NCBI GenBank assembly: GCA_024704765.1 | Contig: JAKMXF010000188.1 | Span: forward strand, 429,015-493,014 | DNA from: Oopsacas minuta | Lineage: Eukaryota; Porifera; Hexactinellida; Lyssacinosida; Leucopsacidae | Direction: 5' to 3' | Length of the DNA: 64,000 bases | Shown here: positions 23,301 to 34,552 of the stretch, one piece after another | How positions within the stretch are numbered: position 1 is the stretch's first letter | Layout of the letters: each line of letters begins with the position of its first letter | Position numbers and translations under genes: made by a program | The notes under the pieces: model-generated | The model's database searches: none | The model's input: only the letters and a program-made list of their open reading frames with translations | What the model was told of the DNA's origin: nothing

Positions 23301-26300
23301 AACACCCTGCCACAATTGACACATGACAAAAATATGCATTATACTTTAGTTGCATAGGCTGAAGATAATTTCAAACATTTGGGAACTTAATTTTATCATA
23401 AACGATGAGAAAAGGCGATTGTCCTATAATTCTGCAATATCAACAGAAAACTCGATTTATTCTTGCTATGTGTCAATTATATCACAAGTGGTATGGTGCT
23501 CTAATACTTTTGGCCAGGGAGTGTACTAAATATCCATTCTAGCATGGGTAGCATATTTTGGTCAATATTCACGAGTAAACAGGTTTATATACACAACTTT
23601 CCATACTCTGATAATACATTTTGGTGTCATATCTCAGACAATCATGACGCAATCATCAATTATGCAATATATGGTCATTTTCAAGATTGCGTCTCAATGG
23701 TTCGAGATATGACATCAAAGTCTATTATCAGAGTATGGGAAGTTGGGTATATAAACCTGTTTACTCGTAAATATTGACCAATATGCCATCCATGGTCACT
23801 ACAATAACTTTAGAAGGCCCCAACTTTACACTGACAATTATTTATATTTCGTATAAACACATCCTTAGAATAAAATATGTAAATTAGAGCTGCAGAGGCA
23901 ATAGTTATTTCTATACAGTGCTTTCAAATTGGAGCATTCTGTTAACAAAATTGCTTAGTGTACCATTTTGATATTATTGAAACCCAAAGGCTTCCCTATA
24001 CAAATATATTTATCAACTACTTTATCCTTAATCTAAAAATTATTACGCGCCATTGCCTTATGTATAGAAAGCTAGTGGCGGCGCTACTGGTGGGGCACAG
24101 GTTATTAAACTGGGGCAACTTACATTAATAAGGTCGGGTACGGGACCCACCTGGCCCCATCAGCGGGCCGCTTCTGTAGAATGCTATGGTTTTAATTAAT
24201 ATTGTGGCAAACGGATAGTTTGAAATTGAATTGTCTGTAGAATACCCCAGTATTCTAGGTCACAAATAAACAGGGATAATTACAGTACAATTTAAACTAT
24301 AATAGATTCAGAAATAAGCTTACTTGTCTTTGAGCTTAACAAGAGCTGGCGCATAATGTGAGTAGTGTTGCTTGACTCGATTGAGCTCATACACCAATCT
24401 CTGCTTTTCCTGTACAAGTCTATTATGATGCATTCTATGGAAGTCTCTCTCTTTCCTCAACCGCACCAGAGCTTCACCTGCCTTTATTCCGGTTTCTCTC
24501 TCTCTCCCCAATTCTTGCAACTGCTCTTCTATTTTTCTCTCCAGAATCCTGTTATGACTGTAGCAATCTGGAAGAGGCTAGAAATGTTGTAATCTATCGA
24601 TGCATTTACAAAGGGAACAGTCTTTGCAAAAGCATTATTGGAAAAAAAGAGTATTACGGCTAATGCTATTATTTATCCCTAGTGGCAGATTATGGATGTG
24701 GTGATGCAGTGAATTATTTGAAAGGAATTACACACAATTTTATGTTTTAAAGTAATCTATACCCTCATTCTTATAAAAGTAGTAGTTAATAAAAAAACTC
24801 AAAAAGCAAGTAAATATAAATTCGTTTTATGTGTTTATAATGAGTGAATAGAGTTGTATGTAATCTTATTTGTCTGATTAATTTGTGCTAATTTGGCTAA
24901 TAATTAGAGATTTAGAAATTGCATCATTCAGGCAACAAATTTCAATTATTATGGAAAAGCATGTACAGTGGAATCTGCATTAGCCGACACAATTTTAATG
25001 TCACAACAAGTGTCGGTTTATGGAGGTCCCACTGTATACTATTCCTCTAAAGTAAAAACCTGAGCTGAGTGTAGATAAATTCGATATTTTCCTCATTTGT
25101 AATTTTGATATAACTTTACTCTTTAGCAACGGCGGATTCCTGGGGGGGTGGGGGGGGCAATTGCCTCCCCCAGTTTTCAACATTAGAATAACTGAAATTA
25201 ATTAGGAAACAAGAAAGAATATAATTATTTGGAAATTCTACAAGGATGAAGGCGTATTAGCTAGCATGGAATTACGCTCTTCTTCTGCATCATCTACCTT
25301 TCCAACACATTATCTAATTGATTGCTTTCACAATTCCTCTATTCAAGGAAATTGTCATCAAATCATTTGCTCTAGTGCTATCAAGACTAGATCTACCCCA
25401 ACTTAATATTCTATTCATAGCCCTAAAGGCTAATGGGAACAAATATAAACATACAATAAAGAATCAGAAAATATCTAATTGCTGGAATATACCCAACGAA
25501 TTATAGTTCTAGTATGTGTACTGCGTAGTAGTCTTTAATGAAATCATAAACTAGCTCTGATAAGTTCAATTTTGCCCCCCAGAATATTTAAAGAATCCGT
25601 CACTGCTCTTAGGCTTAATACTTAAATTATCAATTAATACATTTTCAATTGGTTACACACTGTCTGTAATTAGACATAATACAAGAGTACAGGTGGTATC
25701 AGCTTGTATAGATAACCACTCTGAAATCATGTGTGATATTACCATATATGGGTATAGGCTAGATTACGTCATAATAATCTGAGATAGCACATCGAAATGT
25801 ATCACAAGGGTATGGGAGTTGGGTATATAATATAAATTAGCATGGTTATTTGCCAAAAAGTTTCAGGTCGTCTAGCTATAGATGAATATTGGCGGAAATT
25901 TTGGTTCATTTCAGGATATTCAATATTATTACTTCCCTACTGAACTTCCTGTTTTATTCTATAGATAAAATTAAAAATAATTATCCTGCAAATAACTTTT
26001 GAAAGAAGATTTCTAGCATCAATTTGAAATATGTCCAAAAAGGTGTGAAAAAATATTAAAATTTGTATCTATACCCGATTACCCCTGACTAGCAGTAGCA
26101 GTTAAAAGGAAATCTCTAGCATGACAGGGCTGGATTAGGTTAGCCGGTTAACTGACTCTATAAAACAATTAAAAGTAAATATATTCATTAACCGATTGAT
26201 ATTTTCAATTTTAGTCACATACTAGATTAAAACCTGACAAGCAATTAAAACGCAATATCTGGTATAATATTGAATAATATGCAAAAAGGTGTAAAATATG

Positions 26301-28571
26301 ATTAATCATATGATTAATCATGAAGATATAGATATAAAATGTGTAATTTGAAAGATACATACTCGGTTACACCTAACGAGAAGTTGGAACGAATCTCTAG
26401 CATCATCTCAGAAAAATTAGCAAAAGTTGTGAAAATCTGATTAATCATATGATAAATGTGTGAAATATTACTTTCGAGCTCTGAAAATCTCAAAATCATA
26501 CTTTGCACCCAATTACCCTGAAAACATTTCAAAACCTGGGGCCTTATTAACTAAAATTCTAAGAATTATTCTTAACTTAATTCTAAGTGTATTTCTAAGA
26601 ATAATTCTAAGAATTCATGAAATATTCTTAGTTTCCATTACGGATTCTTAACTTGGCTATACTTAACGGATTCTTAGAATTGGGTAATTCTACTTGATTG
26701 ATTCTTGCTATTGATTAATAAAATTTATGCCAATTCATTCGACTTCAATCGTTTTTTGAGAAGATATGCACATAGTAGAAATAAAATCCTTAACTTGTAT
26801 ACTTGATTTATCATGAATGAGATCCACGAATGACATTATCTGAGTAAAATTCTTTGAACTAGTTTTCGATTTTTCAGTGGTCATAATGCGAACGATTGTT
26901 AAGATATTATCATAATTAATGAATATTTTATAACTAAAGATGACAATACACTTAAATGGATAAAATTGCATAGATTGCGTATATTTTTGCAGGGCGTCAC
27001 TCAAATGACATTGACTTTATTTACCTTAGTTTAGATACAACACTATTATGTTTCAAAATATTTGAGATATAATTATAAAATACATTTATTGATGTCATAA
27101 TACAATTCAGAGTTATATCAAGAAATAGCATCAAAATATAGTTGGTATGTAGTTCGACTAGTTCTATGCTGTGGGAATTACAACATGTGGATATGACAAT
27201 CAAACATATTGTCTTAAGAGATTAATGATCTTCTTTGTAAATAAATGCATTTTATCATAAATTCATAGAAAAGTAGAATAAATTTTAAGTTAAGAGTCCT
27301 CTTTACCACACAAAATATTTTCTGAGAATTGTTCTAAGTATTTGACTTAAGAATTTTAGTTAATAAGGTCCCAGATCTCTAGCTTGCTTTTGGGTATTAC
27401 ATAGAAAGGTGTGAAAATATGATTAACCACCAAAAAGGTATGAAATATTCACTTTAAAAATACCCGAGGTGCTGAGCTCCGACCCAAAATGTATATGTGT
27501 ACCAATTTTCATGTGGATCGAACTGCTAGATTACGCACGGCAGCGAGAACGGATGGAGGTCGTACATTGTCCATTACCACTAGGGCATCTCCTTATAGGA
27601 GCTGCACTAATAATAGAAATGTGTCGCCTGAATAATGCAATTTCGAAATTTCTATTAATTAGCCAAACTAACATTACATCCTTATTTAATCGTCTACTAG
27701 TCGTAGAAGAATTATTGATAAGTAATATGAATAAGAGAGTGGCTACAGTACAGGTGCCTGTATCTGTAAATATATATAAGCTAATGCTGAAGGAAATTAA
27801 AAGTGACAAAGTCAAAGGTATGAAATTGGAATTAGCGTACTAAATTACCCCCACTCAGCTGGGTAGACCAATTTAATTAGAATCTTAACAATTAATTATC
27901 TCGCAAATACTGAATCAGATATTCGCATTTAATGTTGTTCTATGAAATTAATGACAAATTATAGGAAATATTAATTTGAGTAAGGTTTGAAGGAAATTCA
28001 TTCATTCAGAGTCAAATGTATTTTACATAAATTTTGCTCTGTCAGCCATAAATACTGGTAAATCCATAAATCTGATATTGTGATATGATTGTCACTATTT
28101 TTCAGAGTTTTGTTGAGAATTCGCTTACAAATCCGAATCGAATATTTATCATACTTCCATCACACATACCTGTCGTTCTGTATCTAACTCGCCAGTCTGC
28201 TTGAGTTGATGCCACTCAGCTTGAAAGGTTCCCAGGGTCATAAGCATCCCCTTCTCAACCAGAAAGTTCTTCACAAAGTCCTCAACTACTTCTGGCCTCT
28301 TAGAGAGTGTGGCTGTAGGTCTGCCTTGAGCTAGCTCACCCAATTCAGAATGTTTCTTGGTTTCCAAAATAGCTCTATTAGCTCTATCAAAGTCTTCTTC
28401 CTCGTCAGAAGTTGTGTAATGCTCCACTGGTATCTCTTCGTATGAGAACTCATCATCACTCAGTTCAGGAATGTTTGCCTCAGTGACGTAGTAAGTGTCA
28501 CCTATACTTTCTCCTGACACATCTTCTGGATCTTGCATAGAGTCCAATAACTCTTGGAAAGTAGAGTCCAT
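17315..28571 (-). CDS. SPAG16: Sperm-associated antigen 16 / PF20, axonemal central-apparatus WD-repeat protein
   Basis: Six exons with consistent phases: 28170-28571 (ATG at 28571), 24324-24577, 21922-22151, 21578-21866, 19766-20192 and 17315-17581, giving 622 residues against 631 in human. The internal ATG at 28571 is chosen because MDSTFQELLDSMQD starts the family-like acidic N-terminus. Exon 1 contains the conserved VVEDFVKNFLVEKGM and TFQAEWHQL. Exons 2-3 form a coiled coil with RKERDFHRMHHNRLVQEKQR and MLTQLERDRALSQVVSLQAT. Exons 4-6 hold seven WD repeats, from HSYGISDINFHPNKPVLVT to the terminal GCSEGCLYLWS, including SSADKRAALWDGRNGLCVQT. PF20/SPAG16 sits on the bridge between the C1 and C2 microtubules of the central pair and is needed for flagellar and ciliary beating, which implies motile 9+2 cilia in this organism. 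Introns are filled with MITEs, including the 18216-18759 hAT-type element. Confidence 0.96.
18216..18759. mobile_element. hAT-type non-autonomous element, 544 bp, with perfect 8-bp duplication
   Basis: GGTTGGAG flanks the element exactly at 18208-18215 and 18760-18767. The left end begins CAGTGCGCAGTGTTTCCCAG; the reverse complement of the right end begins CAGCGTTTCC. CAGTGTTTCC is a common hAT terminus. A second inner inverted pair (AAAGCGCGTTA ... GGGGCTAGG against CCTAGCCCCCGG ... TAACGCGCTTT) flanks a minisatellite. It has no transposase and lies in SPAG16 intron 5. Confidence 0.88.
18299..18565. repeat. 42-bp minisatellite of hairpin units inside the hAT-type element
   Basis: About six units share CTATGGGGTCTCTGTAGACC, then CCAATATGAAGATTACTGTTGG. 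Within the better-preserved units GGGGTCT and AGACCCC form a 7-bp stem with a 4-base loop, and differences between units often keep the pairing. An open frame through the array (14-residue repeat) is a by-product of a 42-bp unit, not a gene. Confidence 0.85.
18900..19700. other. SPAG16 intron 5, no recognised feature
   Basis: AT-rich, without supported coding sequence or clear copies of the named repeat families. Confidence 0.35.
20957..21150. mobile_element. hAT-like MITE, family G (degraded copy)
   Basis: AAGTTGCTACCGAATA on the left and TTCGAGCTGTTTAGAACCTT on the right resemble the ends of better copies at 32636-32819 and 56731-56984. The interior is rich in ATTCGGT and GAATATCAGTATTCGG, the family's signature. 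It lies in SPAG16 intron 4. Confidence 0.55.
22560..22760. repeat. Interspersed repeat, shared with 43140-43310
   Basis: The order GCACAATTAGATGTCACT, GCGAGTACAC, TCTTAATCTC, AAGGTGTGAAC, GAGCGA and CAACCATTTTAGAACTG recurs at 43150-43300. It lies in SPAG16 intron 2. Confidence 0.6.
23543..23794. mobile_element. Near-perfect foldback element (family C), 252 bp
   Basis: The two arms (about 23543-23665 and 23680-23794) are reverse complements with few mismatches: GGTCAATATTCACGAGTAAA, CAGGTTTATATAC, CATACTCTGATAATA and GTGTCATATC all recur inverted. The loop is short. Related arms occur at 34040-34520, 25760-25860 and 36370-36500. If transcribed within the SPAG16 pre-mRNA, it would fold into a long hairpin. 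Confidence 0.85.
24966..25034. mobile_element. 69-bp TA-flanked MITE (pogo/Tc1 type)
   Basis: It starts CAGTGGAATCTGCATTAGCC and ends GGAGGTCCCACTG, with TA at 24964-24965 and 25035-25036. The inner CCGACAC/GTGTCGG also pair. Similar ends occur at 58739-58895 and about 47810-47832. Confidence 0.7.
25040..26530. other. SPAG16 intron 1: degenerate repeats, no gene
   Basis: It contains the G/C palindrome near 25146, a half copy of foldback family C at about 25760-25860 (CACAAGGGTATGGGAGTTGG) and stretches with CATATGATTAATCAT that also occur at 61905-61930. No supported coding sequence. Confidence 0.4.
26539..27371. mobile_element. TIR element with GGGRCCTTATTAACTAAAAT ends, about 833 bp
   Basis: The left end GGGGCCTTATTAACTAAAAT continues TCT, and the reverse complement of the right end reads GGGACCTTATTAACTAAAAT then TCT: one mismatch in about 23 positions. 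The interior is rich in TTCTAAGAAT. A minus-strand frame at 26735-27004 contains KTSSKNFTQIMSFVDLIHDK, faintly like the Myb/SANT-like proteins of PIF/Harbinger elements, but this is weak. No clear target duplication. It lies in SPAG16 intron 1. Confidence 0.7.
27380..27860. repeat. Interspersed repeat family also at 11340-11640 and 61880-62480
   Basis: AAAGGTGTGAAAATATGATT, AACCACCAAAAAGGT, CAAAATGTATATGTGTACC, CTGCTAGATTACGCAC and GGGCATCTCCTTATAGGAGC recur in the same order in the other copies. Overlapping frames on both strands here (27469-27843 plus, 27531-27815 minus) are not genes. Confidence 0.5.
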
Positions 28572-29079
28572 TTTAGCTAGCCAACAATATAAACTGCTCA
28601 CGGGTTTGGAATTCCAAATAGGGTTTTGTTTTGCTAATTTTTGCTATGCTTACACTTCGGACTACAATTTCCTTTTTAGACCTTCGTAACAAATTGATGG
28701 TTATTGAGCTTTCAACTTGATGACACTCACAGAATTTTCAACCACATGATGTCAAAAATCTATGATTTGAAATCTTCTTTGTAGGTGTTGAAAACCTTTT
28801 TACTAGTAGGCCTCCACCAAAAAAGTGAAAAGAGCTAAGCGATTAGCAAAGTATTTTTAAGATTTAGCCATTTGAAGTTACTTGGCAGTTGGTATTGCCA
28901 AAAGTTTGAGATGAAAATATTTTTATAACAAATTTAGAATCTAAATAAAATTCTTATCTATCTTGTAAATTAAGTATCTCCGTATTTTATTGACCGAGAT
29001 TATGATATCAGAGACCCGTTAGTGGTAAGCCTGTAACTATTGTTAACAGTGTTACTAATTAAAATATAAAACCTGTAGA
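28572..29079. other. SPAG16 upstream / CTR9 downstream interval, about 0.5 kb
   Basis: It must hold the SPAG16 promoter and the CTR9 3' end. Apart from the poly(A) signal at 28986-28991 nothing is recognised. Confidence 0.4.
28986..28991 (-). terminator. Candidate AATAAA poly(A) signal of CTR9
   Basis: TTTATT on the plus strand gives AATAAA on the minus strand 89 bases past the CTR9 stop codon. It is the nearest canonical hexamer. Confidence 0.45.
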
Positions 29080-32000
29080 TTACATGACTGTGTCAGCAGT
29101 GAAGGATTGAGCGTTAGGTATTACGTTATCTCCCTCTGAACTCTCATCTCCTGAGTCAATGAACTCTTTTGATTTAATTTTAGAATTCTTTGCTCTTTCT
29201 CGCTTCCGGACTGACCCCCCACTAGTACCGCTCTTTTCTCGCTTTTTTGACTCACCCCTCCCTCCTGCTCCAGTACGGGTTTTCTTCTTCTTAGAGCGCT
29301 CATATACAATCCCATCGTCCCCATCACTCTCCCCCCTCACACTTCGATCTTCCATCTCTCTCTTGCCTCTCCTTCTAGATTCCTTTGGTTCCTTTATCTC
29401 TTCAGAAAACCTGAGTCTATCCTCAGCTCGTAGCTTGAACTGTTCTCTCATTTCTCTTTGCTCTTTTAAGTGATCCTCGTTTCTCTTAACCTTCTCAATC
29501 TTCTCCCGATCCATTCTAGCCTTCAACTCTTCCTTCGCTTGCTCTTGCTGCTCTTTCAAAGCTCTCTCCTCCTCATCTAGCTTCCTAGCCCGGCCCACGT
29601 GGTGTTGAGCCTGACTAAGAATATCAGAGCAAGCTTTCGCCTCCAGGTTAGCTTGGTAGGGATCCAGCTTACTGCGTCCATCAGTCAGCTTACTCAAGAA
29701 GTGAAAATATTTCTGAGCAAGCTCCAATTCCCTCACAGCTTCCAGGACGTTCTTCAGATGACTCCGCACTTGCTTTAGGATGGAGATAGCTAATTTCTCC
29801 ATCACAAATGCCAAATTGAACAGAACAACGTTGTCTCCGGGAGATAGATGACGAGCTCGCATCAGGATGAACTTGCATTTGTTTAAATCTCCGTTCTTGA
29901 AATGTGCCTGAGACACGAATAACATAATCTCAGTGTTATTGCCTTTATAGAACCTGTTTAGACAGTTAGTGTAGAGTTGTATAGCGGACACATACTGTCT
30001 CTGCTCTACGAATATGTGAGCCAGATTCAGCCACACGTCTGGAATGTCAGCTGTAGCATCTCGTACCTGTGCGAAGATACTCCTAGCCTCCTGAATGAAT
30101 CCCTTATGTGCCAGGACAGCTCCTATGCCATTAGCAGCAAACAGATTCCTTGGATGTCTCTTAAGCACGTCTTTGAAATAGTTGAGTGCTCTCTCTTGGT
30201 GTCTCTTTTCCTTGCTCTTGTCCTTCATTGGGTGATGGATTGTCTGCAACCAGATATTTCCAAGGGATAAGCTGGAGTAGGGGTCGTGTGCGGTCTGAGG
30301 TCTTTGTAATATCAGCTCGAACTTCTTCTGACCAGGCCCAAATTCGCTCTTACTGAGATGCAGATTGCCGATTAGGGACCATGGATCAGGGTGATGATGA
30401 TCAATCTGGAGAGCTTCTTTAAACCAGTGAGAAGCATCGAATATCTGCTCTCTATCGCGAGCCATACATCCCAGACGTAGATAGCAGTCAATGTAGTTTG
30501 GATGATCTTTGTAAATACTCTTGTAGAGTGTCTCGGCTTTATCCGTCTGATAGAGAGCCTCATACAGTCTTGCCAGATTGTAGCTGAGTGTAACAGCTAG
30601 AGTATTGTTGTAGTTGTCCTCTTCTTGCTTACAGCGAGACAATGCTAACTCATAATTCTCTCTAGCTGACTCCAGCTGATCGAGTTTGTGGTAGAGAGCA
30701 GCCATGTTGTTGATTATTTCAGGTGGTACCTGTAACTTAACATTCTCCTTGAATATCCCTGAGGCCATCTTGTAAGCGTTGAGAGCGCCGTTAAAGTCAA
30801 AATACTGAAGAATCCCAGCTAGTTCTATCCAAGCTTCTACGTCATCAGGGAATTGCTCTGTAACCTAATTCATACAGCTTATTAAAAGAAAGATAGGTCT
30901 GTTGCGTAGGATTTTGACGCGCACCATGGATATGCTATTAGGATTTTGTATTGCGGGTCAAAATCCTATGCAACAGGTCTAACCATATACTACTCTTATA
31001 TCATACAGATAGGAATAGCCAAGCAAAGAATAAGAAAGATAGGCCATTAGTATAAATCTCATAAAAGTTAAATTAACCCTTCAAAGTTTGTGAATTGAAC
31101 TTTTCGAGTTAAAAATGTAAGAAATCAGTTAAGATTACATAAAAAGTTATCTCGGCCATCCTTCATTTCGTTTCGGCGACATTTATGCGATGACGGTAGT
31201 ATTTATATAATTTAACTATTTTCTCAAATACTCACATAATAAAATGTATTTTATCGATGGCTTATTGGAAGAAAAAGTTCTCAATTTATTCCATGCATTT
31301 ATCAAAAATAGATTTATGAATTTTCAAAAAATGATATGAAGATATAATAAGAAATCTATTCTAAAGAAAACGTGCTGATTATTAATACATATGAATGATT
31401 AGAGGACATTAATTCATAGGAATACAATAATTCCAAAAAGAAAAAAATTCAATTTTCGAGCATTTATGTGAATTTTGAAGTCATGATTTGAATGCGGCTA
31501 AAATAGGATGAAGGATGGCCGTTTGAACTTTTTAGGTAGTCTTAACTTATTCTTTACATTTTTGGAGCATTAATTTAAATTTTATGAGATTATAACAATA
31601 GCCTCTTTTTGTTATTTGTTGCTCGGTTACTTTCCTATCTGTGTTATATAGTAATATATGGTCAAACTGATATTTATCCAGCATCCTACCTTAGTTAGAT
31701 ATATTTTTGCTTTTTCTCTCTTTTTAGAGTCATCAGACCCCGAGTAGAGAGAACCTAGAATCTTCATAGTCTCGTAATTGTCAGGTTGTTTGAGTAAAAC
31801 TTTCTCAAAACTCTGGGCAGCATTTTCTGTATCTCCTCTAGCTATATACATCTGCCCCAGTCCGTAGTGAGGGAGGACATACCCAGGCGCAGCAAACTGA
31901 GTAGCTTGATAGTAGTATTGGAATGCTTGCTTTGAATCGCCTTGAGCGTGGAAAGAGCGAGCCAGCTGATAGCAGCTCTCTGCTTGCATAGATTCAACAT

Positions 32001-33743
32001 CGGTACCATGGAATGCATGCAGAGCAAGATGTTGAACCTGATAATAAACTCATATAAAGATTAAAGACTCTCTGTTAGTTGGAAACTTGTTTTAGCTCCA
32101 CGGTTTACATACAATTTAGCGGTAATATATTACTTGGAACAATGCTTAGAAGTGTTTTAGCTGTCAGTTGTATATTGAAAAATATCGGAAATTCCTCAGG
32201 ATAAAACAGAATAAGAATCAATGGCTTACAAATTATTGCTATGTCAAGTTGTTAACAATATCTCTACGAAGTAGTTTCATTAAAATCAGATAAACAGAGC
32301 CTCAGAAATTGTCTTGCTGATACGTATTTATTCTTGCAGATGTGTTCTTATAACTTATGAGAATATGTATAAATAGATTACCCTAAGTAGGCTATGAGGG
32401 CCGGCCCGAGATTTCAACTAATTATAAAATCGCATAACTCATACATGACATCATATACAATGGATAATGATACTGAAATCCTCTCGCATGCTCAGATGGA
32501 TGTCCTGTGGAGCTGAAACAAGTTTATCATTTTAGAGGCTAAAATTATAAAAAATAAACTACACTATTACAGTAATATTTTTAAGTCCGTACGTCTATTC
32601 CGATTAAGTTTTTTCGGGGTAGAAGCAAGGTTGAAACAGCTCGAACAGAATAATAGTATCCATGAATTGCAGCCTAACCGAATCCTGGTACGAATACTGA
32701 TATTCGGATGGTAACAATATATTGAACTACGTACGCGTACGTATTCGCCAATTATTATTTGGTTGATCCTAATCTTGAACTAATATTGAACTATTCGGTT
32801 GCAACCTTGGTTTGAAGAAGTAACACTTATTAACTGAGTTCTACGTACTGTATGTATAATAATTTAATGATAAACTGGCTCATACTTTGGTGTAGTCCTT
32901 CTTGAAGAAGAAATGGTTAGCCAAGTGGTTCAGTACCATAGGATTGGATCTGTCTAGTGTGTAGGCCTTTGAGAGGAAGTTAACTCCTCTCTTGATTGAA
33001 TCAATGGCGTTTTGATTCAGCTCCAGGACTGCTAGTCCTATCATAGCCCCTACACAGGTTGGATCAAGCTCCAATGCACGTGAATAAGCCAATTGAGCCT
33101 TATCAAGATTTCCCAGCTTTACAAAGCAATGTCCCATCCCCATCCTCACAGCTCCAGGACAGTTTGGGTTTGTCCGTAGAGCTCGTTTGTAGAAGACGAG
33201 AGCTTCTTTATACTCCTTCTTGTTATAGCAAATAGCTGCCTTACCAAGGAGAGCAGGAATGTTCTCGCTGATTTGTTTGAGAACAAAGTTGAATTGAGCG
33301 TCTGCCTGATCTAACTTGTCTCCTTCAAGCAAGCAGAAGTAAGCTCTACCCAAGAGATGGTTCAGATCGTACATAATTATCTTATCAGCATTGGTGTATA
33401 GTAGAGTAGCTTGTGTGAAGTAATCTCTCTTACGAGATCTCTCTTTCTCCTGTCGAGCCAGTGTGACGAAATGGGCAGCCAGACTGTCTAGACATTCCAT
33501 CTGATCCTTTTCACTGTCTTTATAATTTGTGTTAGCCGCTGTACGGGCAAGATCGAGTATTTTTTCAAAATCTTTGACTTTATTCTGCTTATAATATTGA
33601 CGAGCTAGATATACCCAGGTGTTCAAGGGCACCTGTTCTTCCCTCAGGATGGTGAGGGCCTCTTCAGCATCCGGAAGCTGTTCCAAGTCTAGCTCTATTA
33701 CTTCATCTGAGTTGTGAAGAGGTATCTCTATCACTGAGCTCAT
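29080..33743 (-). CDS. CTR9: CTR9, PAF1-complex TPR scaffold
   Basis: Three phase-0 exons: 32886-33743 (ATG at 33743), 31690-32037 and 29080-30864, giving 996 residues against 1173 in human. The start is the ATG giving [20 protein letters not shown], which matches the human [20 protein letters not shown]; an upstream in-frame ATG at 33776 has no family support. CTR9 scaffolds the PAF1 complex that travels with RNA polymerase II and promotes H2B ubiquitination and H3K4/K36 methylation. Tetratricopeptide repeats run almost through residue 800, with family signatures such as [66 protein letters not shown] and [18 protein letters not shown]. The C-terminal 200 residues are a charged coiled coil followed by a basic/serine-rich tail that is shorter than in vertebrates. 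Splice sites are GT-AG. Intron 2 contains two inverted-repeat elements. Confidence 0.97.
30899..30976. mobile_element. 78-bp hairpin MITE in CTR9 intron 2
   Basis: CTGTTGCGTAGGATTTTGAC and the reverse complement of the right arm (CTGTTGCATAGGATTTTGAC) pair with one mismatch in 20. Confidence 0.75.
31005..31642. mobile_element. 638-bp foldback element in CTR9 intron 2
   Basis: Both ends read ACAGATAGGAA inward. Arms of about 150-180 bp are imperfect reverse complements: ATCTCATAAAA, TTAAATTAA, AAAAAGTT and GGCCATCCTTCAT are shared. A single arm occurs at 9831-9926. It has no coding capacity, and the element makes up most of the intron. Confidence 0.75.
32043..32630. other. CTR9 intron 1, unassigned part
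   Basis: A block near 32440-32530 (ATGATACTGAAATCCTCTCG, then CATGCTCAGATGGATGTCCT and GTGGAGCTGAAACA) is repeated near 60160-60215, so it belongs to another low-copy repeat. The remainder is unrecognised. Confidence 0.4.
32636..32819. mobile_element. hAT-like MITE, family G, 184 bp
   Basis: Starts CAAGGTTGAAACAGCTCGAA and ends GTTGCAACCTTG. Flanking octamers GGTAGAAG and GTTTGAAG agree at six of eight positions. Interior ATTCGG motifs match the copies at 20957 and 56731. In CTR9 intron 1. Confidence 0.7.
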
Positions 33744-34039
33744 TATTATCAGAATACAGCTGAGGGAAAATTGCAAAAATAATAAATCAAGGTTGGAAGT
33801 ACCAGGGATGCAGTATTAGCTGAATGCATTCATAGAAATAGTTGCTGTATTGCAGAAAAATACATTTTTGCCGGAATAAATGTATTGAATTTTCGTAGAA
33901 CATCAGATTTTACACCAATGAATGCTAAACTTTCAGGAAAGCGTCAAAATATGTGTCTAGTAAGCATTTATTTAGCAAAATATGTCATTTTTCGATGCCT
34001 CGTAGAACGTTAAATATTGCATATATCAACTCAAAGTGA

Positions 34040-34520
34040 ATCAATGAAATTATCTATAGATACTTTATACAAATGTCAAAAAATTTCAAAAGTTGGCTCG
34101 TTGTTGAGTTACGGTAGAGAGCATGGATGACAATTTTTATGAATATTCAATTAAACTCAAGAATCATTGAAGTTATGGTAAATCATATTAGCCAATTTAT
34201 ACTAAATACCCGACTTCCTATACCCTTGTAATACATTTTGATATGGAATAATTGAAGAGTATTATGGAATCTTGAAAGTGACCATTTATGGGCATCATCA
34301 CATTGGTGCGAGAAATCATATCAAATGTAGTACAACGGTATGAGAAGTCGGGTTAATAGCATAAGTTAAAAATTCTGATTTTACCATAATTTTAATGATT
34401 CTCGAGTTATAATTGAATATTCAGAAAAATTCCTCATCCATGGTCTCTACCGTAACTCAACAACCAGCCAACTTTTGAATGGCAAATTTTTGACACATTC
34501 ACATTTCACCTGAAAATATA
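34040..34520. mobile_element. Foldback element, family C
   Basis: AAAAGTTGGCTCGTTGTTGA, GTTACGGTAGAGA, CATGGATGA, AATATTCAATT and AGAATCATT recur inverted on the right side with few changes. The inner arms carry CCCGACTTC(C/T)(T/C)ATACC as in the copies at 23543 and 36370. It lies between the CTR9 promoter and the next retroelement fragment. Confidence 0.8.
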
Positions 34521-34552
34521 CATAGATGAACCTTAAAACAAAAAAGCAAAAG

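Noticed and set aside
27469-27843. 124-codon plus-strand frame
   Set aside because: It overlaps a 94-codon frame on the other strand and includes a repeat family found at three other places.
29159-29473. Plus-strand frame opposite the CTR9 tail (Ser/Phe/Leu-rich)
   Set aside because: It is antisense to the Lys/Glu-rich C-terminus of CTR9, which produces such frames by codon complementarity.
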